Assembly: GCF_024171925.1 (NCBI RefSeq)
Contig: NZ_JAMTCO010000006.1
Location: 124,001 to 188,000, forward strand
Source: Actinokineospora diospyrosa
GTDB lineage: Bacteria; Actinomycetota; Actinomycetes; Mycobacteriales; Pseudonocardiaceae
Length of the DNA: 64,000 nt
Reading direction: 5' to 3'
Shown here one piece after another: positions 1 to 8,049 of the stretch; position 1 is the first letter of the stretch, and each line of letters opens with the position of its first letter. The translations under genes and the position numbers were made by a program. The notes below the pieces were generated by a model. That model was given only the letters and a program-made list of their open reading frames with translations, ran no database searches and was not told the DNA's origin.

Positions 1-306
1 GCCCGCCACGTGGATGGTGCCCGCGGACACCTCGAAGTGCGGCGGGAGGATGCCCAGCACCGCCCGGCAGGTCAGCGTCTTGCCGCTGCCCGACTCGCCG
101 ACGATGCCGACGACCTTGCCCGGGGTGAGCTCGAAGCTGACCCCCTTGACGATCTCCCGGTCGTCCACCTGGCTGCGGATGCGCACGTCGCGGACCGCGA
201 GCACCGGCTCGGCGGTGGTGGCTGCCGCACCGGTCTCCGGGCTCTCGGTGGGGCCGGTCTCGGTGGGATCGGTCCCGGTCAGGGTGGACTTGGCGAGGGT
301 GGTCAT
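1..306 (-). CDS. Oligopeptide ABC transporter ATP-binding protein (DppD/OppD-like), 3' part outside window
   Basis: The gene reads leftward and only its first ~102 codons are present. After a Thr/Ser/Pro-rich N-terminal tail of about 35 residues comes the usual start of a peptide-transporter ATPase and a clear Walker A motif, GESGSGKT. In this family the protein hydrolyses ATP on the inner face of the membrane to drive dipeptide/oligopeptide or nickel import. The ATG overlaps the stop of the upstream permease gene as ATGA, so the two are translationally coupled. It is the fourth transporter gene of the operon that begins near position 5400. The family call is secure; the substrate is not visible here. 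Confidence 0.9.
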   Translation of the reverse strand, partial: MTTLAKSTLTGTDPTETGPTESPETGAAATTAEPVLAVRDVRIRSQVDDREIVKGVSFELTPGKVVGIVGESGSGKTLTCRAVLGILPPHFEVSAGTIHVAG

Positions 307-1175
307 GCCGTACCTCCGGCGGCGAGCTGGTTGGCCTTGGCCTTGCGGGTGTTGACCAGGGCGCGGCCCGACTCGCCGGACACGTCGCGGATGGCGTCGG
401 CGAGCAGGTTGCTCGCCCACACCGTCGCCATGATCAGCAGCGCAGGTACGAACGGCGCCGACGGCCGGTAGTCGAGGTAGCCCAGGTCGGAGGCGAGCAG
501 ACCGCCCCAGGTCGGCTCCGGCGGCTGCACGCCGATGCCCAGGAACGACAGGCTGGAGACGATGATGAAGCCGACGCCGAGCGTCTGGGCGAGCGCGACC
601 GCGATGGGCGGCAGCACCTTCGCCCACACGTGCCTGCGGATGACCCAGCCGAGCGAGGCGCCCGAGATCAGCGCCGCCTCGACGTACTGCGACCGGGCCA
701 CCGCCAGCGTCGCCGCCCGCGACACCCGGTAGAACAGCGGCGACACGAGCACCCCGGTGACCAGCATCGCCTGCGTGATGCCGTTGCCCAGCAGCGCCGT
801 CACGGCCACCGCGAACAGCAGGAACGGCAGGGCGATGAGCGTGTCGGCGATCCGCAGCGTCAACCACTCGAACACCCGGCCCAGGTAGACCGACAGGATG
901 CCGGGCACCGCCCCGACGACCAGCGCCATCAGGGTGACCTCCAGCGCCCCGACGACGCTGACCCGGGAGCCGTCCAGCAGCCTGCTGAACACGTCGCGGC
1001 CCAGGTAGTCGGTGCCCAGCCAGTGCGCGGCCGAGGGGCCGGTGAGCGAGTTGTCGCTGGTCGCCAGCGGGTCCTGGGGCGCGAGCAGCGGTCCCAGGAT
1101 CGCCAGCAGGGCGATGGCCAGCAGGATCCCCACGGCGAGGCGGCCGGAGGCGAGCGAGAGCACACGGCGGACCAC
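303..1175 (-). CDS. ABC transporter permease (DppC/OppC-like)
   Basis: A 290-residue membrane permease with the DppC arrangement: an N-terminal membrane segment, a soluble loop with the GTDYLGRDVFSR signature typical of peptide/nickel permease C subunits, then several hydrophobic segments holding the binding-protein-dependent transport motif (EAALISGAS region). It starts with GTG three bases after the stop of the preceding permease and ends overlapping the ATPase start, so all three belong to one polycistron. It pairs with the 1179-2216 protein to form the membrane channel. Substrate is inferred only from the neighbouring monooxygenase (possibly organosulfur compounds). Confidence 0.92.
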   Translation of the reverse strand: MVRRVLSLASGRLAVGILLAIALLAILGPLLAPQDPLATSDNSLTGPSAAHWLGTDYLGRDVFSRLLDGSRVSVVGALEVTLMALVVGAVPGILSVYLGRVFEWLTLRIADTLIALPFLLFAVAVTALLGNGITQAMLVTGVLVSPLFYRVSRAATLAVARSQYVEAALISGASLGWVIRRHVWAKVLPPIAVALAQTLGVGFIIVSSLSFLGIGVQPPEPTWGGLLASDLGYLDYRPSAPFVPALLIMATVWASNLLADAIRDVSGESGRALVNTRKAKANQLAAGGTA

Positions 1176-1178
1176 GTG

Positions 1179-2216
1179 TCACACCCCTCGTTGCGAGGCG
1201 GGGGTTACCCGGCCGAGGACGATGTTGATGAGCAGGTTGAAGGTCACGACCATGGCGACCGACACCACGAGCACCCCCTGCACCGCGGGCACGTCACCGG
1301 CCTGCGCGGAGTCGTTGGCGAAGCGGCCGAAGCCCTGCAGGCCGAAGATCCACTCGGTGACCACGGCGGCGCCGACCAGCGACGGGAACTTGATCCCCAG
1401 CGTGGCCAGGGCCGGGCCCATGCCGTTGCGCAGCACGTGCCGGAAGAAGATCCGGCGCGGGCTCAGGCCGCGCACCAGCGCCCCGACGACGTAGTTCTCC
1501 CGGTAGGCCGACACCAGCCCGGTGCGCAGCTGCCTGGCCACGTCGGCGACCACGTCGAAGCTCAGCGCCAGCGCGGGCAGGATCACGTGCGCCAGCCAGA
1601 GGCCGACGCCGCCCTCCTCGAGGGGCACGTAGCCGCCGGAGGGCAGCAGGTCCAGCCCGACCGCGAAGATCTCCACCAGCACGATGCCGACCACGAACGC
1701 GGGCATCACCGAGATCACCGTGACGAACCCGGTGATCGCCCGGTCCAGCAGGGTGCCGGGGCGCAGCGCGGCGGTGGTGCCGAGCACGAACCCCAGCACG
1801 GTGCCCAGCACCAGCGCCAGGATCGCCACCGACAGGCTCACCCCGAGGCCGAGCCCGATCAGCGTGGAGATGTCGGCGCCGTTGACCCAGCTCGTCCCGA
1901 GCTGCCCGTGCAGCACGTCGGTGAACCAGTCCCAGTACTGCACCAGGAACGGCCGGTCCAGGCCCCACTGGCTCTCGATGTTGGCGATCGCCTCGGTGGT
2001 GGCGCTCTCGCCGAGCTGGATCCGCGCGGGGGAGAGCCCGCTGAGGGCGCGCAGGGCGAAGGTCACGAAGGTGGCCACGAAGAACACCGGGATGAAGATC
2101 GCGACCGACCGGCCGAAGATGGCCAGCACGCGCACGGTGGACCGGCGGGCCCTGCTCGCGCGGACCGCGCGAGCAGGGGCCGGTATCGCCAGGTCAGCGG
2201 CCACTGATCCGCACAC
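1179..2216 (-). CDS. ABC transporter permease (DppB/OppB-like)
   Basis: About 345 residues with an N-terminal transmembrane helix (IFIPVFFVATFV region), a periplasmic-type loop, and five further hydrophobic segments with the EAA-like cytoplasmic loop (ENYVVGALVRGLSP region). This is the DppB subunit of a peptide-type importer. The start is uncertain. GTG at 2216 gives a 23-base overlap with the binding-protein gene. A second in-frame GTG at 2204, also inside the overlap, would trim four residues. Either choice leaves it translationally coupled to the gene upstream. Confidence 0.9.
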   Translation of the reverse strand: MCGSVAADLAIPAPARAVRASRARRSTVRVLAIFGRSVAIFIPVFFVATFVTFALRALSGLSPARIQLGESATTEAIANIESQWGLDRPFLVQYWDWFTDVLHGQLGTSWVNGADISTLIGLGLGVSLSVAILALVLGTVLGFVLGTTAALRPGTLLDRAITGFVTVISVMPAFVVGIVLVEIFAVGLDLLPSGGYVPLEEGGVGLWLAHVILPALALSFDVVADVARQLRTGLVSAYRENYVVGALVRGLSPRRIFFRHVLRNGMGPALATLGIKFPSLVGAAVVTEWIFGLQGFGRFANDSAQAGDVPAVQGVLVVSVAMVVTFNLLINIVLGRVTPASQRGV

Positions 2217-3735
2217 CCGTCCAGTCGATGTGCGCCGGGTTGGCGGGCAGCGCCGAGATCGACTTGCTCTTGGCGAGCAGGTTGGGCGCCGAGTAGGTGA
2301 ACACCAGCGCCCTGCTCTCCAGGCCCGCGCGGGTGGCGGCCCGCAATGCCTCCGGGTACTCCGGCGCGTCCAGCGGCGTCTGCCGGACCTTGGCCACCGC
2401 GGCCTCGAAGCCCTCGGGCTGGTAGGGCGTGCTGAGGTTGAGCGGGCCGTTCGGGCCGAAGTGCGCGGTCAGCGTCTGCACGGCGGAGTCGCGGCCGGTG
2501 GTGCCGTAGACCGACACCGTGAGCTCCTTGGCGAAGAACGGCTTCGACCAGTTCTTGTCGACCTTGATGGTCAGCGTGATGCCGATCGCGGCGAACTGCG
2601 ACTGGATGATCTCCGCGGCGGGCGTCGCGTCCGGGATCACCAGGTCGAGCTTGATGTCACCGGGCTTGAAACCGGCCTCGGCCAGCAGCTGCTTGGCCTT
2701 CTCCGGGTCGTAGGGCCAGCGGTTCTTCGAGGCGGGGTCGTAGGCGATGTACTTCTCCGGGAACGGCTGGTCGGTCGCCTCGCCCAGGCCGAAGGTCAGC
2801 TTGTCGACGAACTCCTTGCGGTTGACCGCGTGCCGCACCGCGTCGACGACCTTGGGGTTGTTGAACGGCGCCTTGTTGACGTTGAGGCTGATGTTGGCGG
2901 CGTTGAAGCCCGGCTGCACGAACACGTCGAGCCCGGCCTTCTTGGCCGCGTCCGCCTGGGCGGGGGCCAGGTCGGCGAAGTTGTAGACGCCGGTCTGCAG
3001 GCCGGAGACGATCGTCGAGGCGTCCGGGGCGGACACCAGTTCCACGTTGTCGATGTGGATGTTCGCCGCGTCCCAGTAGTCCGGGTTCTTCTTCAGCACC
3101 ACCTTGGTGCCCGGCACCAGCTGCGTGACCACGAACGGGCCCGCGCCGACCGGGGTCTGGTCCAGCTTCGCCGGGTCCTGCGCCGCCTTGGGGCTGGCCA
3201 CCTGCAGCACCCGCTGGCCGAGCAGCTGCGGGATCTGGTGGTCGACCTGGCTCAGCTTGACCACGACGTCCTGGCCGCTGGCGGTGACCTCCTTGATGGA
3301 GGTGAGGTCGCCGAAGAGCGCGGAGTTCTTCTGCGTCTTCGCCCGCTCGATGGCCGCCTTGACCGCGGTGCCGTCGACCGGCTCGCCGTCGGAGAACTTC
3401 AGCCCGGACCGGACGTGGAAGGTGACCTGGTCACCCGCGGTGTTGTACTCCCACTTCTCGGCGAGGTCGGGTACCGCCTTGCCGTTCTCGTCGGTTCTCG
3501 TCAGCGACGCGTAGACCAGCGACAGCAATCTGAACTGGGCACCGCTACCGCTGACCACGGGATCCCAGTGCGTGGGGAAGTACGACGACGCCCACTTGAG
3601 CGTGGTGGGGCCGGACGCGGCCGCGGACGCGCCGCTGCCGCTGCCGCACGCGGTGAGGGTGGACGCCAAGGTCGCCGTGACGGCGAGAGCGAGGGTGGCG
3701 CCGCGCAGACGGCGGGCGGTGGTGCGCACGGACAT
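2194..3735 (-). CDS. Extracellular solute-binding lipoprotein of the peptide-type ABC transporter (SBP family 5)
   Basis: 513 residues. The N-terminus is a lipoprotein signal: positive start, hydrophobic stretch, then a lipobox ending LTAC with the lipidated Cys at about residue 30. The rest is a family 5 binding protein (DppA/OppA/NikA type), including the characteristic stretch LAEKWEYN...VTFHVRSGLKFSDGEPV. ATG at 3735 is preceded by AGGAC, a usable ribosome site. It captures the substrate outside the membrane and hands it to the two permeases. It lies directly downstream of a flavin-dependent monooxygenase, an association common in sulfonate/thioether scavenging operons. Peptide import cannot be excluded. 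Confidence 0.9.
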   Translation of the reverse strand: MSVRTTARRLRGATLALAVTATLASTLTACGSGSGASAAASGPTTLKWASSYFPTHWDPVVSGSGAQFRLLSLVYASLTRTDENGKAVPDLAEKWEYNTAGDQVTFHVRSGLKFSDGEPVDGTAVKAAIERAKTQKNSALFGDLTSIKEVTASGQDVVVKLSQVDHQIPQLLGQRVLQVASPKAAQDPAKLDQTPVGAGPFVVTQLVPGTKVVLKKNPDYWDAANIHIDNVELVSAPDASTIVSGLQTGVYNFADLAPAQADAAKKAGLDVFVQPGFNAANISLNVNKAPFNNPKVVDAVRHAVNRKEFVDKLTFGLGEATDQPFPEKYIAYDPASKNRWPYDPEKAKQLLAEAGFKPGDIKLDLVIPDATPAAEIIQSQFAAIGITLTIKVDKNWSKPFFAKELTVSVYGTTGRDSAVQTLTAHFGPNGPLNLSTPYQPEGFEAAVAKVRQTPLDAPEYPEALRAATRAGLESRALVFTYSAPNLLAKSKSISALPANPAHIDWTGVRISGR

Positions 3736-3785
3736 GTCCTGTCTTTCTCTCAGCGGGGAGGGGGAACTCACGGGGTTCACGGGGC

Positions 3786-5171
3786 CTACGGAACGAGGGC
3801 GGGCTGGTCGGTCGGCTCGGGCTGCTCGGCCTGTGCCTGTGCCTGCTCGCGGGCCGCGGTGTGCCGGTTCGGCGGGATCGGGAGGCCGAGGTTGCCGCGC
3901 AGGGTGCTCGACTCGTACTCGCTGCGGACCACGCCGCGCTCGCGCAGGATCGGCAGCACCCTGTCGGTGAAGAGGGCGAACTCGCTCGGCGCGTTGACCA
4001 CGATGTTGAGGCCGTCGAGACCGCCCTGCTCGAACCAGAGCTGGATGGTGTCGGCGACGGTCTCGGGCGAGCCGACGAACGGCGAGCGGCCAGCGGCGCT
4101 GAGGTGCTCGACGACCTGGCGCAGGGTGAAGGCGTTGTCCTTGGCCAGCTTGGTGATGCCCTCGGCCTGGGTGCGGAAGCTGCGCTCGCCGAGGTGGGCG
4201 ACGTCGGGGAACGGGGCGTCCAGGTCGTACTGGGTGAAGTCGTGCCAGCCGAACGGGCGGCCCAGCTCCTTGAGCGCGCGCTCGAAGCTCTTGGCGCCGA
4301 GGCGGGCGTCCTCCTTGGCCCTGGCCTCCTCGTCGGTGTCGGCGATGACCAGGCCGATGCCGGGCAGGATCAGCACGTGTTCGGGGTTCCTGCCCTTGGC
4401 CGCGGCGCGCTCGCGCAGCTCCGTGCGGAACGCCTGCGCCTTCTCCAGCGTGGGGGCGTGTGTGAAGATCACCTCGGCGATCGCGGCACCCAGGTCGCGG
4501 CCCTCGTCGGAGTCGCCCGCCTGGAAGATCACCGGCTGGCCCTGCGCCGAGCGCTCCAGGTTGAGCGGGCCGACCACCGAGAAGTGCTCGCCCTTGTGGT
4601 TGAGCGCGTGCTGCTTGGTCGGGTCGAAGAAGGTGTTGGACTCCCGGTCGCGGGGGAAGGCGTCGGCCTCGTAGGAGTCCCACAGGCCCTGGGCGACCTG
4701 GACGTGTTCGAGCGCGCGGCTGTAGCGGGTGGCGTAGTCGTAGTGCTCGTCGCGGCTGTAGTTACCGGCTGTGCCCGCGTCGCCACTGGTCACCACGTTC
4801 CAGCCCGCCCGGCCGCCGCTGATGTGGTCGAGCGAGTACAGGCGGCGGGCCAGGTTGAACGGTTCGTTGTAGGAGGTGGTCGCCGTCCCGACCAGACCGA
4901 TGTGTCTGGTGTGGACCGCCAGCGCGGACAGCAGGGTCAGCGGCTCCAGGCGGCTGAGGTAGTGGTGGGGGGAGTTCTCGGTGATGAACTGGCTGTCCAC
5001 GATGAACACCAGGTCGAACTTCGCCGCCTCGGCCTCCTTGGCGCGGGCGATGTACCAGTCGACGTCCACACTGGCGTTGGCCGGGATCTCGGCGTTGAGC
5101 CAGGTGTTGTGCTGGCCGGGGCCGCCGACCCCGAGTAGTACGGCGCCCAGTTTCAGGGTGCGACGGGACAT
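3786..5171 (-). CDS. LLM-class flavin-dependent monooxygenase (NtaA/SnaA/DszA family)
   Basis: 461 residues with the luciferase-like TIM barrel of the NtaA/SnaA/DszA subfamily. The family landmarks are WNVVTS, the motif around NYSRDEHYDYATRY, and the segment QPVIFQAGDSDEGRDLGA where flavin phosphate binding usually occurs. Relatives use reduced FMN from a separate reductase and O2 to cleave C-S, C-N or sulfone bonds, for example dibenzothiophene sulfone, nitrilotriacetate or dimethyl sulfone. ATG at 5171 is chosen because the family begins just there; upstream residues in the open frame are Pro/Arg-rich and implausible. It is the first full-length gene of the operon with the transporter, 139 bases behind a leader peptide. 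The Ala/Gln/Pro-rich C-terminal tail (last ~30 residues) is atypical. Confidence 0.88.
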   Translation of the reverse strand: MSRRTLKLGAVLLGVGGPGQHNTWLNAEIPANASVDVDWYIARAKEAEAAKFDLVFIVDSQFITENSPHHYLSRLEPLTLLSALAVHTRHIGLVGTATTSYNEPFNLARRLYSLDHISGGRAGWNVVTSGDAGTAGNYSRDEHYDYATRYSRALEHVQVAQGLWDSYEADAFPRDRESNTFFDPTKQHALNHKGEHFSVVGPLNLERSAQGQPVIFQAGDSDEGRDLGAAIAEVIFTHAPTLEKAQAFRTELRERAAAKGRNPEHVLILPGIGLVIADTDEEARAKEDARLGAKSFERALKELGRPFGWHDFTQYDLDAPFPDVAHLGERSFRTQAEGITKLAKDNAFTLRQVVEHLSAAGRSPFVGSPETVADTIQLWFEQGGLDGLNIVVNAPSEFALFTDRVLPILRERGVVRSEYESSTLRGNLGLPIPPNRHTAAREQAQAQAEQPEPTDQPALVP

Positions 5172-5204
5172 GGTGATCCGTTCTCGTGTGGGCAGGCTGA
5201 AGGC

Positions 5205-5225
5205 ACGCCCCGCGGGTGGGGGCGT
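5205..5225 (-). promoter_or_regulatory. Hairpin just upstream of the monooxygenase start
   Basis: ACGCCCC and GGGGCGT form a 7-bp stem with a 7-base loop about 34 bases upstream of the monooxygenase ATG. A second GC-rich hairpin-prone stretch lies near 5250-5280. Because a leader peptide gene precedes them, these could be alternative structures of an attenuator. No U-tract is visible, so a translational or Rho-dependent mechanism is more likely than an intrinsic terminator. Inference only. Confidence 0.4.
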
Positions 5226-5309
5226 CATGGTGGGGCGTCATGGTGCGGTGGTGGCCGCGCGGCCCCGATCGGGGCGGCGGCGTGGCGGACTGGAGCCGCG
5301 GGTGACCGA

Positions 5310-5408
5310 CTAGTGGCTGGGCGAACAGATCGCGGTGCCGCAGCGGGCGTTGTCCAGCCAACGGCGGCAGGTGAGCAGGAGGCTCATCGCGGCAGTCGGC
5401 TGGTTCAT
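5310..5408 (-). CDS. Leader peptide (32 aa), candidate cysteine-responsive attenuator
   Basis: An ATG-to-TAG frame of 32 codons lies between the LysR operator and the monooxygenase gene, same strand. The peptide contains LLLTCRRWLDNARCGTAIC and ends SPSH, with three Cys codons and paired Arg. This resembles the short 'putative leader peptide' family found upstream of sulfur-assimilation operons in actinobacteria (general form: hydrophobic start, R-x-x-x-D-x-x-R, then a C-terminal Cys). Family knowledge: stalling at Cys codons when cysteine is scarce raises expression of the downstream genes. No strong Shine-Dalgarno precedes the ATG, and the internal ATG at 5387 could also start it. It supports a sulfur-scavenging role for this operon. 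Confidence 0.6.
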   Translation of the reverse strand: MNQPTAAMSLLLTCRRWLDNARCGTAICSPSH

Positions 5409-5445
5409 GGCACCGAGCATGACCGCTGCGCACAAGGGTGTCCAA

Positions 5446-5471
5446 CGATGTTTCATGATGCGGATACATCG
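5446..5471. promoter_or_regulatory. Inverted repeat, candidate LysR operator in the divergent promoter
   Basis: CGATGT and ACATCG are perfect 6-bp inverted arms separated by 14 bases, located 36 bases before the LysR start and 38 bases upstream of the leader peptide. LysR proteins usually bind long dyads in exactly such divergent promoters. The site is inferred by position and symmetry. Confidence 0.45.
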
Positions 5472-5506
5472 CGATCGGTGATGGTTGCTCGGGTAGCTTC
5501 GCGACC

Positions 5507-6373
5507 ATGGAGAAGGTGATGGACATCGTGCCGCTGCGCAGCCTGGTCGCGGTGGCCGACCGCGGCGGCTTCCAGCGCGCCGCCACGTACCTCCACCTGA
5601 GCCAGGCCGCGGTCAGCCAGCACGTGCGCAGGCTCGAGGCCGCCACCGGCAGGCGCTTGGTCGAACGCGACGGCAGGCGCTCGCGCTTCACCGCAGACGG
5701 CAACCGGTTGCTCGGCTACGCCAGGCAGATCCTCGCCCTGCACGACGAATCCCTGCGCGGCTTCGGCGTCGAGGCCGAGGCGGCGGTGGCGATCGGCTCG
5801 ACCGAACACGCCGCGGCGCAGTTGCTGCCGCCGCTGACCGCCGCGCTGGAGGCGTGCCTACCCGATCACCGCGTCCGCTACCGCCTCGACCGCGGCACGG
5901 CCCTGCGCGAGGCCCTCAGCACCGGCCGCCTCGACCTGGCCCTGCTGCTCGGCGCGACCGACGACCCCCGCGCCACCCCGGTCGGTGAGCTCGAACTCAC
6001 CTGGTACTCCGCCCCCACCTGGACCCGCCCCGACGGCCGAGTCCCCCTCGTCGCGTTCGACAGTCCGTGCGCGCTGCGCACCAGCGCGCTGGAAACCCTC
6101 GCCGCCCACAACATCCCGGCTGAGATCGGCGCCGAGGCCAACCAGCTTGCCGGGGTCCACGCCGCCACCACCGCGGGCCTCGGCGTGGCCGTCCTCGCCA
6201 CCTTCGGCACCACCCCCGAAGGCCTCATCCCCCGAGACGACCTCCCACCCCTGGCCCCCCTCCCGCTCTACATCTGGCACCGCCAAGGCCTCGACGCCGA
6301 GGTCTCCGACCACGCCATCACCTCCATGCGCCAACTGCTGCTCACCCCGACCGACCTCGCCAAGGGAGCGTGA
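5507..6373 (+). CDS. LysR-family transcriptional regulator
   Basis: 288 residues. Residues ~5-65 form the LysR winged helix-turn-helix (LRSLVAVADRGGFQRAATYLHLSQAAVSQHVRRLE). The rest is the periplasmic-binding-protein-like effector domain, short but complete. The ATG at 5507 is used; a second in-frame ATG at 5522 would remove five residues. It is divergent from the leader peptide-monooxygenase-transporter operon and is its likely regulator. The effector may be a sulfur metabolite, which is inferred from context only. Confidence 0.9.
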   Translation: MEKVMDIVPLRSLVAVADRGGFQRAATYLHLSQAAVSQHVRRLEAATGRRLVERDGRRSRFTADGNRLLGYARQILALHDESLRGFGVEAEAAVAIGSTEHAAAQLLPPLTAALEACLPDHRVRYRLDRGTALREALSTGRLDLALLLGATDDPRATPVGELELTWYSAPTWTRPDGRVPLVAFDSPCALRTSALETLAAHNIPAEIGAEANQLAGVHAATTAGLGVAVLATFGTTPEGLIPRDDLPPLAPLPLYIWHRQGLDAEVSDHAITSMRQLLLTPTDLAKGA

Positions 6374-6854
6374 TCGAGGTCCTGCTCGTCTTCGAAGTTG
6401 CCGTCGTCGAACTGGAGGCGGTAGATGGCGGGCATCGGCATTCCTTGGCTGTACAGCCAATCCGCGCCCGCCAGGACACGGGAGATGAAGGTGGCTCGTG
6501 CCGTTCGGACACTCTTGCGCGAGTGAGGTGAGTGCCGCGGTCGCTCTGCGGGTGAGCTGGGTGAGGCTCTCCCCGGCTGGCCGCGCAAGGTCGGGAGTTC
6601 GTTCAAGGCCGGAGTCCCATTCCCGCAACCTCTCCTCGACCCGGATCGGCAAACCCACACTCCGCGCGAACGGCTCAACGGTCTGGATCGCTCGCAGGTA
6701 TGGACTGGAGGGGTGATATCTCTGCCAACTGGTCGACGAGGAGCGAAGCCTGAGCCATTCCCGTCGCGGACAACGGGCGGTGGTGGTCGTCGGGTCCGCC
6801 TGCGCGCGGAACAACCGCTTCGGCGTGGCGGACGAGGACGATCTTGGTGGGCAT
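6374..6854 (-). pseudogene. Decayed histidine phosphatase (phosphoglycerate mutase-like)
   Basis: Reading leftward from ATG 6854, the frame starts well with MPTKIVLVRHAEAVV, the RHG/RHA catalytic motif of histidine phosphatases, but stops after 59 codons. The homology continues in a second frame (SSPYLRAIQTVEPFARS, then REWDSGLERTPD and GESLTQLTRRATAAL). It then continues in a third frame (ADWLYSQGMPMPAIYRLQF), the usual C-terminus. At least two frameshifts therefore interrupt it. The end runs into the convergent LysR gene, so the original stop is not defined. It borders repeat island A, which may explain the decay. Confidence 0.75.
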
Positions 6855-6932
6855 GGGTTGAGTATCAGGCGCTCGGGTCGCTGCTGGGGGTCGTTTGGGC
6901 CTCTAGGTGCGGGCGCGCCCTGCGGTGGTTGG

Positions 6933-7038
6933 TTATCCACAACGTGCTCGGGTGTCCACAGGTCCTGCTCGCTGCTCCTGGTTTGTCGGTGCCGCTCGGT
7001 AGGCTGTAAATCGGGGGCTCTTGTGGCAGATGATCTTG
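6933..7038 (+). repeat. 106-bp module, copy A1 (paired DnaA-box-like nonamers)
   Basis: Starts with TTATCCACA at 6933 and GTGTCCACA at 6952, a start-to-start distance of 19 bp. A conserved stretch CTCGGTAGGCTGTAAATC follows, and the module ends GGCAGATGATCTTG. The same architecture recurs at 7054-7161 and, inverted, at 35677-35782 and 35909-36014. The nonamers match the actinobacterial DnaA-box consensus TTGTCCACA with one mismatch each. The TAGGCT hexamer resembles a sigma-A -10 element, so a promoter is possible. Confidence 0.8.
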
Positions 7039-7053
7039 TTGTGCTGGTTGTGT

Positions 7054-7161
7054 TTGTCCACAACGGTTCTGGTTGTCCACAGGGCGCTGGTCGTTGCTCC
7101 CGGTTTGTCGGTGCGCGTCGGTAAGCTGTGTATTTGGGGGCTTTCGATCAGGTTGATCTTG
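7054..7161 (+). repeat. 108-bp module, copy A2 (two perfect DnaA-box-like nonamers)
   Basis: Direct neighbour of copy A1 in the same orientation. Both nonamers, at 7054 and 7073, are perfect TTGTCCACA, again 19 bp apart. The middle part keeps GGTTTGTCGGTG and CGGTAAGCTGTG. The distal part (after TTTGGGGGCT) is diverged but still ends in GATCTTG. Confidence 0.8.
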
Positions 7162-7278
7162 GCGTAGGCCGGGTTGGGAGTGCGGGGCAAGAACTTCGGC
7201 GCCTCCGCCTTCGGCTCCGGTGGACGGCCTCGTCGCCTGGCGGCGACCTCGGCGCCCGATCCGCGACAATGCGTGCAG

Positions 7279-7420
7279 CTCGATGGGGCGAACTTGTTTT
7301 GCGCGGGGCCCCTACAACACCCGACGCAGAACCGCAAAGCAGGGGCCCAAAAGCAGGCCCTGCCGCGCGGAAACGCTACGGGTGTTGTCCCCCCACGCAA
7401 AACAAGTCCGCCCCATCGAG
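7279..7420. repeat. 142-bp palindromic element, copy A (MITE-like)
   Basis: Bounded by CTCGATGGGGCGAACTTGTT and its near-perfect inverse, giving about 24-bp terminal inverted repeats. Inner segments CTACAACACCCG and CGGGTGTTGT extend the symmetry, so the whole unit can fold into one long hairpin. A second copy of identical length, inverted, is at 36346-36487, with only a few substitutions. No transposase is nearby. It could be a non-autonomous mobile element or a structured RNA. Short frames inside it are not genes. Confidence 0.8.
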
Positions 7421-7439
7421 CAGGCCTGGCACCAGCGAC

Positions 7440-7905
7440 TCCGACTGCGCGGGGCTGGGTAGGTGGGTTGGGGCGGACCTGGCGGGGGGCGGGTTGGCAC
7501 CGCTGGGTCCGAGTGTCCAGGTGCTGGGTAGGTGGGCTGAGGCGGACCTGACGGAAGCCGGTCTGGCACCGGGACTTCCGAGTGTCCACGGGTTGGCACT
7601 GTGGGTTGGGGCGGACCTGGCGGGGGCGAGTTGGCACCGCTGCTTCCGGGTGTCCGGTGGCAGGGCTGGCTCGGTGGGTCGGGATGGTGCCAACGGGTTC
7701 CGAGTGTCCAGGGGCTGGCTAGGCGGGTTGGGGTCGGATCTGACGGGGGCTGGGTTGGCACCGCTGCTTCCGAGTGTCCGGTGGCCGGGTGCCAGGGCTG
7801 GCTCGGTGGGCTGGGATGGCACCGAAGCGTCCTAGGTTCCAAGGGCTGGCCGGGAGGGGCTGGCGGAGGTCGGGGTGATACCGGTGGTTCTTGATGTCCG
7901 GTGGC
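7440..7905 (+). repeat. Degenerate ~55-70-bp tandem array, copy A
   Basis: Seven to eight head-to-tail units, each ending near GGCACCGCTGCTTCCGAGTG followed by TCC. They contain GGGTAGGTGGGTTGGGGCGG and (G)GACCTGACGGGGG in the middle. Unit length varies from about 55 to 70 bp and identity drifts toward the right end. The array starts immediately after the palindrome. A related array, inverted, lies at 36043-36345. The Pro/Gly-rich frames that cross it on both strands are by-products of the repeat. Confidence 0.75.
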
Positions 7906-8049
7906 CAGAGTTGGGTCGGGATCCTCGGGGGCTCCCAAGATCGAACCTGCCGGTACGGCGATGGCTGGTTGTGGGGCGAACCAGGGGTGTTCGGCCGCTG
8001 AAGGCGAAGCGGGTTGGCAGGGGAGTGTCCTGCCAACCCGCAGACCGGG

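Noticed and set aside
1684-4674. Very long frame opposite the transporter genes
   Set aside because: Third-position GC bias of the real minus-strand genes creates long antisense frames; it has no domain content and covers four well-supported genes.
7440-7905. CRISPR-like array
   Set aside because: Units are contiguous and degenerate, with no constant repeat separated by unique spacers, and no cas genes are present.
7128-7938. Long Pro/Gly-rich open frames over repeat island A on both strands
   Set aside because: They are explained by the GC-rich tandem repeats; no ribosome sites, no family, and equivalent frames recur in island B because the DNA repeats.
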